Source: Phoenix dactylifera
Taxonomy: Eukaryota; Streptophyta; Magnoliopsida; Arecales; Arecaceae
Assembly: GCF_009389715.1 (NCBI RefSeq)
Contig: NC_052399.1
Span: 7,876,585 to 7,940,584 of the forward strand
Length of the DNA: 64,000 nucleotides
Direction: 5' to 3'
The stretch's first letter is position 1, and each line of letters opens with the position of its first letter. This document shows positions 12,126 to 22,152 of this stretch, one piece after another. The translations under genes and the position numbers were made by a program. The notes under the pieces were generated by a model. The model was not told the DNA's origin and did no database searches. It was given only the letters and a program-made list of their open reading frames with translations.

Positions 12126-12252
12126 CGGTGGAGTTGGGAAGGGGCACGAGGTACTACCACTAGCCTCCCTCTTGTGCCGTCCCTAATATGCCCTACACCG
12201 AATAGTTGGGTCAAATAGTGCCGGGTACTACCACTAGCCTCCCCATTGGCAC
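12126..12252. repeat. Pair of stem-loops with a shared loop and different stems
   Basis: Unit 1 pairs GGCAC (12143-12147) with GTGCC (12174-12178). Unit 2 pairs GTGCC (12218-12222) with GGCAC (12248-12252). Both loops contain ACTACCACTAGCCTCCC. A further CGGTG/CACCG pair (12126-12130 and 12196-12200) could close around the first unit. Confidence 0.7.
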
Positions 12253-14998
12253 CATCCCTATGATAAGCAATATAGAAAGGTTAAACTATTTACTTTAAAC
12301 TCTCCCTCTATTTAAGTGTAATTCATTACGGATTTTATCCTTCCAAAAGAATGCTCACACAAGTGCTGAATATATTATGCTTGTTTTGCTTTTTCTTAAG
12401 ATTGGAGTATTTGCCTTTACTTAGATTTTACTTCTCTTGAATAATATCCATTATCTTTTCTTTATCTCTCTTTCTCTTTGTTATTCTCAAGTAATTTACT
12501 TGAAAGAGCAGAATAAAGAAATAATCAAATGTATCATATAGAGGTATATCATGCAAACAACATTTTCATTATGCTCAAGAATTCATAGCTTCTCACAAGT
12601 CATTTTAAATCAAAAATTTTAAGCATAAACTTGTGTAGTTCATGGTTATGACATAGGCAAAGATATATTTTAGTTTGGGCAAACCATGAAACAATTTCTA
12701 AAAGCATAAGTCAATCAATACATATATATAGACATGATATCAAGGAATTAATAATTAAAGATTTTAACCATGCCATACTAAGATTTAAGTTATTGACTTT
12801 GCTCAATTAATTTATGAGAGAGGTATCTAGAATTACCAATCCATTCTGCATTCTTCAGTCAAATACCTACTAGATTTCTTATGTATGAACTTTTGGCTGA
12901 AGAAGGTCCTCTCTCTTGTTTGCATGAGAATGTTTATTGTATCTTACGTGGAGATATCCTTCAAGTTGAAATCTCTCATTTTCTTGCTCAAGGATCCTGC
13001 AAGCTCCTTTTCTTCCTTGAAAGAAAGTTATTAGTTTCTTCAAGATACAAAACATTCATCCACCATATTTTTAACTAGATGACTCGATATAAGATATGAT
13101 ACTAGTTGAATGTTGAGTCACTTTACTCAAGAGATTCCCTAAGTATAAGCAAGCACATATCACTTGAACTAAAGAGATGGTTTCATTAACCAATATGGTT
13201 CAAGTACAAGCATGTGAGACAATAGAATGATTTATCAAGATCAAATCAATTTCTTATTTTCAACATCAATTTAGCTTAGATTCTATTTGCTTAAGATAAT
13301 TGTCAATAAGGCATGCTAGCTAAGTTTTGATCAAATTGCCTTAAACAATTGTTTCTATCAAAATTCAGATTATGATTCATTTGTTATCAATAAATTATGA
13401 TTCATTAGAGTTAGATTGAAGTCTTGCACAAGGGCACATAATGATCACACAATCTGGTCTATTAGGTATATGATAAAATAATTATTCTATCATGCTTTTG
13501 ATGCTTGTTCCAAATCACATATTGCTTTATCATATATGTAATGTGTAATCTTTAAATATGGTGGTTATTTTACATAGATCTCCTTTTTTTTTTAATGAAA
13601 TAACCACATAGGAGTGAATTCTACACATTCATTTGACAGATTATAAAGCTCATGAAGCAAACAAATAATAATGGTGATCTTTACTTCTAATCATGCAAAA
13701 ATCTTATCAAGATCTATCTTTTCTTGATTTAGTCTTTTAGTAGTTATCAATTTTTCTTCATTAAGTGCATATCTGAAAAATCCAATTTTGGTTCTAATTA
13801 TTAACAAGTTTTTCAGATTGTTATATATAAAAGATTAACCATATACATATATAATTTGTTTTTAGTATTTTGATAATAAATCATTAGTCTCATAAAGAAT
13901 AAAATGAATTGATACCTCTACAACTAGAATTTTTCATGAATGTTCTATATGCATTGCTTGATGAATGATATCCAAGGATAGAAGTATCTTTATTAGATTT
14001 GGCATTATTTTTCAAGAGAACATATCAAGCATAACATGTACGACTGAAAAATATGAGAGATACGCAATAGTTCGTTTTCTATTTTTCAGAAGATCAAAAG
14101 AAGTTTTCATCAAAGATAGATCTAATAGAAGTCATATGTATGACAAGCAGTGATGATAGCTTTTAAAAGTCATTTTAAGTAGATGACTATCATACAACGT
14201 TGCCTTTTTCAATTCTTCAAAGATTCTATTAATCCTATTTACCTATAGTGTTCTTGGTGCAGAAAGAATTGTATTCAATATTATTTTCTGTGCACAACTT
14301 AACACAAAAATTGGTTTTCAAAACTATGCCGTGATTCATAGTTTGCAAACCTTTATCATCTGATCGCTTTTTGTGAGTTTGTGCCAATGCAGAAAATATT
14401 TCAATTTGAGTGCCAAGAACAAGGCTAATGTAAGCTTTTGAAAAATTAGTGTTGGAAACAACATCTCTAGATTTAGAAATTATTTTTGTTTGTTTCCTTA
14501 GTTAGCATGCATAGTAAAACTTTGACCTTTAAGAGGATAATCTAAGTAAGCCTATGGCAAGGTCTTTTGAGATTAAGTACATACTAGCATGAGCTGATTT
14601 CATATGCCAAATATGGTTTCTTTAATCTTGGTATTCATAGTGCATATATTCAAAAGCATACCAAGTACACATTATCATATCTATGATCAATAAACAATAA
14701 TGCCATAGATAAAAACTCTCAATCAAGCATATAGAGAATTCATAGAGTTATTCTTAATAAGTTGATTAATCATTTAGCACCTTATCCACTAGTGAGTAAA
14801 ATGAAATGATTTGATTATATTTCCAAAAGTATTTTCTATATCACAAAATTGATCACTACTAGCAAATCATATCAAATACTAAAGCACAAATAATGATGAG
14901 ATGCAAGAATTACTGATTTTATTATTATTTTTTTTGTTAATAACTTTTTAAGTTTCTTTATGTTCCATGGGTACCTTGGTACACCTATGTGTACATCC

Positions 14999-15550
14999 TC
15001 ATTTTCTCATTTTGGGTACCCAAGCTTGCTTGAGTCCTTGAGAGTTAGGACATATGGTTCCTTTTGGAACCCATATCTGTTTAATAGTAATAACTTTACC
15101 ATTTGATTTAATTATACTAGAACGATAGGTAAAGTTGTTATTCCCATCCTTTTCATTTTTGAAATAAGTTATCTTATTTAATGGTTTGCTTGGTAAATTG
15201 ATAACCTTTTTCTCTAGAGATTTATGGCTAAGTGAAGGAGTCAAGCTAAATTTTGATTTATCAAAATCAGCATGTTGGCTTTCAAACATCATTTTTAATC
15301 TTTCTGAGCTTACGGTGAATTTGTTAATGCAAGATTTTAATTGATTAATTTCTTCGCTTAAGTTTTGATTTTCTTTAATTAAGCTATGATTTTTCTGAAT
15401 CAATTCTTCTGAAAATGATCTTAAGCATTCATTTTCAGAATTTAGTTTCTCTTGTATTTCATCATTAGAATTTCTTTCTTTTGAAATTTTCAGATTTAGT
15501 TTCTTAAGATTTTTATTCTTTACAGCTAATTTTCTACATTCACCATACAA
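14999..15550 (-). pseudogene. Copia gag, C-terminal portion (frame-shifted from the upstream part)
   Basis: The open frame is rich in charged, coiled-coil-like sequence (ECRKLAVKNKNLKKLNLK) and ends with a tandem pattern KQIWVPKGT ... KQAWVPK. That is the type of sequence found between gag and protease in Sirevirus-like copia polyproteins. It is in a different frame from 15565-16272; the preceding frame closes at 15565, and the reading would pass between them near 15590. After the stop at 14999 no protease follows. The frameshift may be real decay or one of the homopolymer errors seen elsewhere in the window. Confidence 0.75.
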
Positions 15551-15564
15551 ATCATGAAAAGCAT

Positions 15565-16272
15565 TTAATAATTCATCATAAGAAATTCTTCTTGAAAATT
15601 ATTTGATGTAAGAGTAGATTCAGTTTTTACCTTGTCTTCTTGTGCCATAAAGCACAAGTCAGTTACCTCTTGTAGTTTCTTGGAGCTAATATCATCATTG
15701 TCGCTCCTAACTTTTATTTTCTGGCTTGACTCTTTCTTGGTCAAGGCTTTCTTCCTTTTTATCTCTTTCTTCCTTTCTTCTTGCTTCCTTTTCTTCTTTG
15801 TCTTTAGGAAGCTGATTTGCCTCGGAGTCGACTCGGACCTTATTGGAGTCGACTCGGTGAACTTGAGAGTCGACTCGACTGAGGGAGATTCAACACCCTT
15901 TTCTGCAGTCTCATTGTTAGTATATATTTGAAGCACATGTGAGCTAGTCTGAGATTTATCATAAGTATTTTCTAAAGTATCCCAGATCTCCTTAGCAGAT
16001 AAGCATGCAGAAATTTCATTAAACTTCGTTTCTTGAATAGCACAATATAACATGTTCATAGCATTAGCGTTCAATTGTGCTAAGTCCTTTTCATTAATAG
16101 TTTGTGAGAGTGTGTGAAGGTCATTTGTTATGATTTTCCATAAATAATAGTTTTGTGATTGAATAAAAATGCGCATGCGTATTTTCCAATGTGTATAGTT
16201 TATGCCATTAAATAGTGGAGGTGTATCAATTGATTGTCCTTCTCCTAGAAAACTATCTATTTGACTTGTCAT
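15565..16272 (-). pseudogene. Copia-type gag, N-terminal portion, zinc knuckle missing
   Basis: It begins 49 bp inside the PBS. The motif FNGINYTHWKIRMRIF marks the DUF4219/UBN2-type gag of copia elements, followed by AKEIWDTLENTYDKS. The usual stretch after this, including a CX2CX4HX4C zinc knuckle, is absent. In its place is a lysine-rich segment preceded by three heptads (VESTLKF, TESTPIR, SESTPRQ) that are encoded by three GAGTCGACTC palindromes at 15825, 15846 and 15867. The later LCFMAQED is a typical gag C-terminal signature. Gag forms the RNA-packaging particle; without the knuckle its nucleic-acid binding would rest on the basic segment. Confidence 0.85.
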
Positions 16273-16320
16273 GATCTTTGGCTCTTGATCGTGAGATCAA
16301 TAATTAAACTTAGAGCACCT

Positions 16321-16332
16321 GCTCTGATACCA
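16321..16332 (-). promoter_or_regulatory. Primer binding site (initiator tRNA-Met type)
   Basis: The minus strand reads TGGTATCAGAGC two bases inside the right LTR. This is the standard complement to the 3' end of plant initiator methionine tRNA. Confidence 0.93.
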
Positions 16333-16334
16333 CT

Positions 16335-18276
16335 TGTTGCCCAGTAGATACAACCCAAGAGGGGGGGGTGAATTGGGTCTTTTAAAACTTTTAAACTACT
16401 TCTAAGACTTTTTGATTAACTATGCTAAGTTATATAGATGCACAGTGGAATTTAAACTTAGCAACAGTATGATTTATTAAATGGGACTTGATTAAGTAAA
16501 TTGAGTATGCTTGCAACTAAGGGATGCGTAGATACGAGTTAAGCAAGCAATATATCTAAGTAAGCAAGTTAGACAATGACAAAAAGCATCACAAACACAA
16601 TAAACATATAGTGGTTCGGTGCACCCCAGCACCTACATCCACTCCCCAAGACCTCTTGGGAATTCCACTATAATCCTACAGATTACAGCCGGTTGTTTTA
16701 CAAGCTCACAACCCAACTTGTTGTTTGCGAGATAACAACGAACTCGGTCGGTTTTCCCAGGCTCACCGACTAGAACCACCCCCGATTGTTTTCCCGGGAT
16801 CACAATCGAACCCTTACACGTTGGTTTTACCCTCGGCTCACCAACAAACCTAAACCCCGTTGGTTTTCCCTTTGGCTCACCAACAAACCTTACACCGTTG
16901 GTTTTCCCTTTGGCTCACCAACAAACCTTTAACCCCTTGATTCAATCCCTTGATTGAATCAAGTTACAAGATATTAAAACAAAGAATAAAAACAAATCAA
17001 AGCTTCTTAAGCAAGCAAATATAACAATATAAACAAATAGAGTAAAGAGAAGCCCTCAAACGAGTTTTGAAGATGGAGGAGCTCGGCTTCTTCTTTACTT
17101 GACCCTCTTCTGATTTGGCACGAGGGTAGAGGATCACTGAGGCAGCACACGGATGGAGAGGAAGCTTTGGGATTCTCTTGGATGCTCTTCTTCTCTCTAT
17201 TTCGCTTTGGATGGCCCTTGTGTGCTTATGGGAGATTTCCTTTGTAATCTCTTGAGATCTCTTTCCTAGATGATCTCTCCCACTTCCATGCGTTCTCCCC
17301 AAGCTCTCTTCTTGCTTTTTATAGCTTTAGATGGAGTGGAAACAAGAATATAGCCGTTAGAGACAAAAATATAGCCGTTGGAACCAGTCTGCACCTCCTG
17401 ACAATATTACCGTTGGGATCGGAGTCGACTCGCGCGATCAGGAGTCGACTCGGCTGTAGCGGGAGTCGACTCAAGCTTTTCCGGAGTCGACTCGGCAACT
17501 GTTCCAAATTTGAATTTTGTCCACTCGAGTCGACTCGACTATCCTGGGAGTCGACTCGGAATCCCAGAGTCCGAACTCCCGATCCTCTGTCTTTTGGCTC
17601 GTCCAGTCTTGGAGTCGACTCGAACTTCCTTGGAGTCGACTCGGCTCTCAGTTTCCGAAAGTTGGTCTTCTGCCATCTTAGTGTAGCGCTGCCTTGGAGT
17701 CGACTCGAGCTGTCTGGGAGTCGACTCGAATCTCAGAGTCGGAAAACTGATCCTCTGTATTTTGGAGCCGCGCTGCCTTGGAGTCGACTCGACTTGTCTT
17801 GGAGTCGACTCCCCTCTCAGAGACGAAAATACCGTCTTCTGTCTTGGGGTTGTTCTGTCTTTGGAGTCGACTCGGACTTTGTGGGAGTCGACTCGAATCT
17901 CAGTGTCCAAAAACTGCTTCTCTGAGTTTTCCCTTGTGTACCACTGAGAGTCGACTCTCGCTTTCTTTGGAGTCGACTCGGCAACCATTGGAGTCGACTC
18001 GAATTCCTTAGGAGTCGACTCGAAGACTATTCTTTTGAATTTTCCTTTGAATTTGCTCCTCCAATTTGAATCTTTTGAACTTTAAAGTTGGGCCAATGAA
18101 TTGTAGCTTTCTTCTAACTTTCTTGAGTGCTTTTGGAGGCCTTCTTGTGTTCTTCCAACTTGCTATGTTCCTTGCAAAATAAATATCTTTCTCCTTGCAA
18201 CATAAACATTAGTATCTATACTTCAAGGTGTTGTGATCATCAAAATCAATCTATGAATTCAATCTTTGGGTCATCA
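16335..18276 (-). repeat. Right LTR (5' LTR of the minus-strand element)
   Basis: It matches the left LTR along its full 1942 bp. Differences I see are single-base indels near 16724, 17126, 17252, 17559, 18120 and 18257, mostly in short homopolymers. It carries the same hairpin array (16618-16963), TATA box (17314-17323) and palindrome array (17422-18021). The downstream GACCC duplication is at 18277-18281. Confidence 0.95.
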
Positions 18277-18281
18277 GACCC
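18277..18281. repeat. Target site duplication GACCC (right copy)
   Basis: GACCC directly follows the CA end of the right LTR and matches 7567-7571. Confidence 0.93.
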
Positions 18282-20430
18282 GATGCGAGATAGTAATCCT
18301 CTAAGACTCTCCAAAGAACAGTGGTGTCCCTAGGCCTGGCCCTGGCCAGTAGAAGGCAGTCATCTGCAAAGAGGAGGTGAGTGATCGGTGGGGCACCAGG
18401 CGCCGGGACATAGGCCTCCAGCGCCTGCTCCCCACATGCCTGTCGGCAAAGAACAAGACAAGACATCAGCGCAGATGATAAATAGGTATGAAAATAAGGG
18501 ACAACCCTGGCGTTTCCCGACGGACGACCGGAAGAAAGGCGATGGCGTGCCATTTACCAAAATAAAAAAGGACAGCACCAGCACACACCCCATGACCCAC
18601 GAGATTCAGGTCTCGTGGAAGCCAAGACTCACTAGCGTGCTGCGCAAGAAGGACCATCGGACTCTGTCGTAGGCTTGCTCCATGTCGAAGCTTTACTGCC
18701 ATGTAGCACCCGCGCATGTCCCACATCATCTCTTGGGCTATCAGGATGTTGCCGGTGATGCTTCGACCACCGACAAATGCCCCTTGCTCTGGAAAAATAA
18801 GACGAGGAAGAAGAGGCTGCATTTTGCCCACCAGAATCTTTGCCACCACCTTGTACAAGGTGGTGCAAAGGCTGATGGGTCTATAATGACTAAGCTCAGA
18901 TGCATCACATCGCTTCAGGATCAGGGTGACAAAGGTAGCCTTTCAGTTATCTGCCATAACTGTTGAGCTGAAGAAGAGCTGGACAGCCTCTACCACTGCT
19001 TTCCCAACAATGCTCCCAGTATCTCCTAAAGAAAAAAAGGGAGAACCCATCAGGCCCAGGGGATTTGTCCTCCCCCAGTGCCCCAAACTGCCCTCCTAAT
19101 CTCTGCCTCCGATACCTCCTCAATCAGCATAGCATTCTTCGATGACCTCACCACTGTGTTCGGGCACGGGATGGCAACTCCACCATCCAAAAACCCCTCC
19201 TCTAACCATCTCAATCGGAAAAAGTCAAACAAGAGGCATCAGATCGAGCTCTCCTCCTCCACCCGTGACCCCATGTCGTTCCGTAGGAATCTAATCTAAC
19301 TCTGCTGCCGCCTAACGATGGTGGACCTATGAAAAAAGTGGCTATTCCTATCCCCCTCCTGCAGCCATTGGACCCTGGACTTCTGCCTCCAAAACACCTC
19401 TTGCTGCCTCAAAGAGAGTGATGCTCCGCTAGCCTCTGCCGAAGAGAGACCATATCCGCATCCGATAAGCCACCAATCTATCCTCCCTCCCCTGTAGCTC
19501 CGAAATGGAAGTCTCCACCTCCTCTAGTCTCCTAAAAATGTCCCCCACCATCTTCTGGTTTCATCTACGAAGTCTGTGCCTGGTGAGCTCCAACCTGCGA
19601 GAGACCCGCCGCATGGAATCACCCCGAACCAGCATGGCCCAAGCTTGTTGCACTATCTTCCAGGATTGGGGGTACTCCAACCACAATCTCTCAAATCGAA
19701 AAGGTGGGCGATGATAAGAATGGTCAGCTGTAGAGATTAGAAGAGGGCAGTGGTTAGAAACAATTCGAGCTAGATGGCACACCTGGAACGCCGGAAAACA
19801 CTAAATCCAACACGGCGAAGCAACATCCCTGTCGATCCTCTCCCCACACCCTAGCATGGCCTTCCCTGTTATTGCACCAAGTGAACTGCACCCCCGTGAA
19901 GCCGAGGTCCACCAAGCCATTCCTAGACAGGAATTCCCTAAACTCCCTCCTCTTCACCTTATCAGTGTACACATTACCCCCCTCTTCTCAGCTGGCCCAT
20001 AATACAGTTTGAACGTCCCCAACCAACAGAGTAGGGGCCCCCTGGGAGATAACAATAGAGGCCTCTTCTCACAGAATCCCCCTTTCCCTATAATCAGTAC
20101 AAGCATACACACCACAAAAAACCCAAGGAGTAGTATTGGGTTCAGAAATTACCATAACCATTTGTTGGAGACAATTACGAAACACATCCACCGTGGCCAC
20201 CCTCCGCTTCCACAGTAGAAGGATATCCCCTGATAGCCTCCTTGACTCCACCGAAAATGATTCCCATGCGGCACCAAAATGATGTTGGATCCGTTGTAGA
20301 CTCTGTTCGGACACCCGTGTCTCACACAAAAAGCAGATGTCCAGATCATTATCCTGAACCAATCTTCGGAACGAGGACTTGAAGGCAAGTTTTGCCGCTC
20401 CCCTACAATTCCAAATCAAAATCTTCATAA
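18277..20430 (-). mobile_element. L1-type LINE, 5' half (endonuclease and reverse transcriptase)
   Basis: The minus-strand frame at 20428-20069 starts MKILIWNCRGAA and contains LDICFLCETRV, the N-terminal part of an APE-type endonuclease. The 19754-19972 frame carries FREFLSRNGLVDLGFTG and QFTWCNNREG of the same domain. RT motifs follow: FPEQGAFVGGRSITGNIL in 18466-18858 and the catalytic FADD box at about 18359-18370. The reading frame at its left edge (EDYYLASG) continues directly in the half beyond the LTR insertion, so the two halves were one ORF2. Several frameshifts interrupt it. ORF1 is not recognised, so the copy may be 5'-truncated near 20430. Confidence 0.9.
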
Positions 20431-20654
20431 ATCACCATCCACAATATTTTCATTCTATTAAATATGCTATAGTTTTGATCTTACCTTGCCGAATGATGGG
20501 TGCACTGGTACCTCTCCCACTGAGTTACCAAGATGGGAAGGAAAATGATGGACGCAACTTTGGGAGGGATTTTTGGGATAGCTGATATGGCAGTATGAGT
20601 TGGCCATTATAAGTCGAGATGCAACATGAGCTGGCCTCAATCTGGAGATAGAGA

Positions 20655-20840
20655 GAGTTTTTTTTTTTTTTGGTACAATGATAACTCACGCCACAGTGCG
20701 CATGATTACACCTAGTAAGATTAGAGAGAAGGATATCACAAAGGAGGAAGGAGCGGACTCGGAACTCTCCCAGAGAAAAGTACCAAAATGGTGTGCTGCA
20801 TATGAGGCCATCTAGTCGGTCGCATTGTTTGTCAAAAAAA
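20655..20840 (-). mobile_element. 5'-truncated LINE tail (end of RNase H plus poly-A)
   Basis: The minus strand reads TNNATD, a stop, then MASYAAHHFGTFLW, a degraded match to the NxAADWVASFxAxHxG end of plant LINE ORF2. A poly-A tail follows, seen as a T-run at 20655-20669. It lies just beyond the 5' end of the split LINE and is a separate insertion. Confidence 0.7.
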
Positions 20841-22152
20841 ATCTTTATAAGAAAGAGATGAAAGATTTTTATTATTTTTTAATTTAAATATAGTTTTTTA
20901 TCATATTTGGCTGGCCATCTCAGCTGTCCCCCTAAACTGTCCCCATAAATGGGCTCGGCTAGCATTGCTTGGATGCGAATCTAACCGAAGCCTATTCTAA
21001 TTCCAGCAGCAGTTCGCTGCCCCATAATCTCTGAGCCTACAATCAGACTGTATTTGGTCACCATTGCTTCTCCCATGTTCTGGTAAACTCGCTCGTGTTT
21101 CACGGTAATCTCCAATGAAAATAATATGTTGGGTCTGGGCGGAATATATTTCCAGAGCTAATTTTCTAGTTGCTAAGGTAATGAATGACAAATTTAATAA
21201 TCATGTTTTCTGTATTCAAGTTGAAAGTAGTGTAACAGCATGGTAATAGATGAAAGTAGACGTGAACTGACTTGTTCTGATGGTCGTACCCCTCTTATGA
21301 ACTGCTAGATGTTTTGGGCTTAAATTTTTAACGACGCATTCTTAGATATTAGAGATAGGATAATTTTAATTTTTTTTTGATAAATATCTTCTTAAAAATA
21401 TATATATATATATATATAATAATAAAATATTTATTTTGTATTTTATAAAAATATTATTTTTTATAAATATCATATTAACAAAATTATATTTATTTTATTA
21501 AAAATAAAATAAATTATAAAATTATTTTTTTATTTTTTATTATAATTATTTTATACATATATTTTTTTCTCATCTACTCATAAAAAAAAATTTAATTTAA
21601 AATTATTAATTTTTTAATGATGTTAGATAGTATGGATATATATATATATTTATATATGTATACATAAAATAAAAAAATAGATAGCAAAATAAATATTTTA
21701 CAAAAATATAAATATAAATATTAATTTGAAGAAAATATCCATACAAAATTTGATATTAAAAAAAAATATTTATAAAAAAATTCTAATTTTAATTAGAGCG
21801 TTTTTTAATAATAAGAATAAGCAGGCCCTAGATGGTTTGGTAGCCCAAAAAACAAAAACATAAATATATTCTTTATTTTTTTATTTGGCAGTGATTGGTA
21901 AATTCGCTTTAAGGCGAGACGAGCCTTTCGAGGACTTTTTTTCGTGCATTTAAAGGTTCCCTTTTTTTTCGTTCCATTTTATATTTTTATTGGAATTTTC
22001 CCTGCTCTCTCTCTGCGGACTGAGACTGAGAGCAAGCGAAGCCGCTTCTTTTTTCCTCTCAAAAAGGGTCTCAATTTTAAGCAAAAAAAAAAAAAAAAGG
22101 GTCTCAAATAGAAGAGAGGACGGGAAAGGGTGGAGTAGAGAGAGAGAAGCAA
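20841..22152 (+). other. AT-rich intergenic region and HVA22 upstream sequence
   Basis: From about 21350 to 21800 the sequence is almost pure A/T with TATATA runs and weakly inverted ends, perhaps a decayed MITE. From about 21890 composition becomes mixed with CT-rich leader-like sequence just before the HVA22 start. No gene is seen. Confidence 0.5.

Larger units (their letters stand above)
9514..14998 (-). other. Internal non-coding region of the LTR element (no pol)
   Basis: About 5.5 kb of AT-rich sequence lies where pol should be. Only scattered frames under 75 codons are open and none shows protease, integrase or reverse transcriptase motifs. It carries extra PPT-like tracts (CTCCCCCT on plus) at 9735-9750, 10287-10300, 10526-10535, 10795-10803 and 11980-11988, and a pair of stem-loops at 12126-12252. 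Confidence 0.75.
7572..18276 (-). mobile_element. Non-autonomous Ty1/Copia-type LTR retrotransposon (Sirevirus-like), 10.7 kb
   Basis: The element is bounded by two 1942-bp LTRs (7572-9513 and 16335-18276) and flanked by a perfect GACCC duplication. Read on the minus strand it has a PBS beside the right LTR, a copia gag (16272-14999), about 5.5 kb of AT-rich non-coding sequence, then a polypurine tract and the left LTR. No protease, integrase, reverse transcriptase or RNase H motif is seen, so it would depend on a partner element. The gag type, the initiator-Met PBS, multiple PPT-like tracts and tandem palindromes in the LTR suggest the Sirevirus branch, but this is inference from remembered family traits. 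I saw no clear substitutions between the LTRs, only about six single-base indels, so the insertion looks young. Confidence 0.93.
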
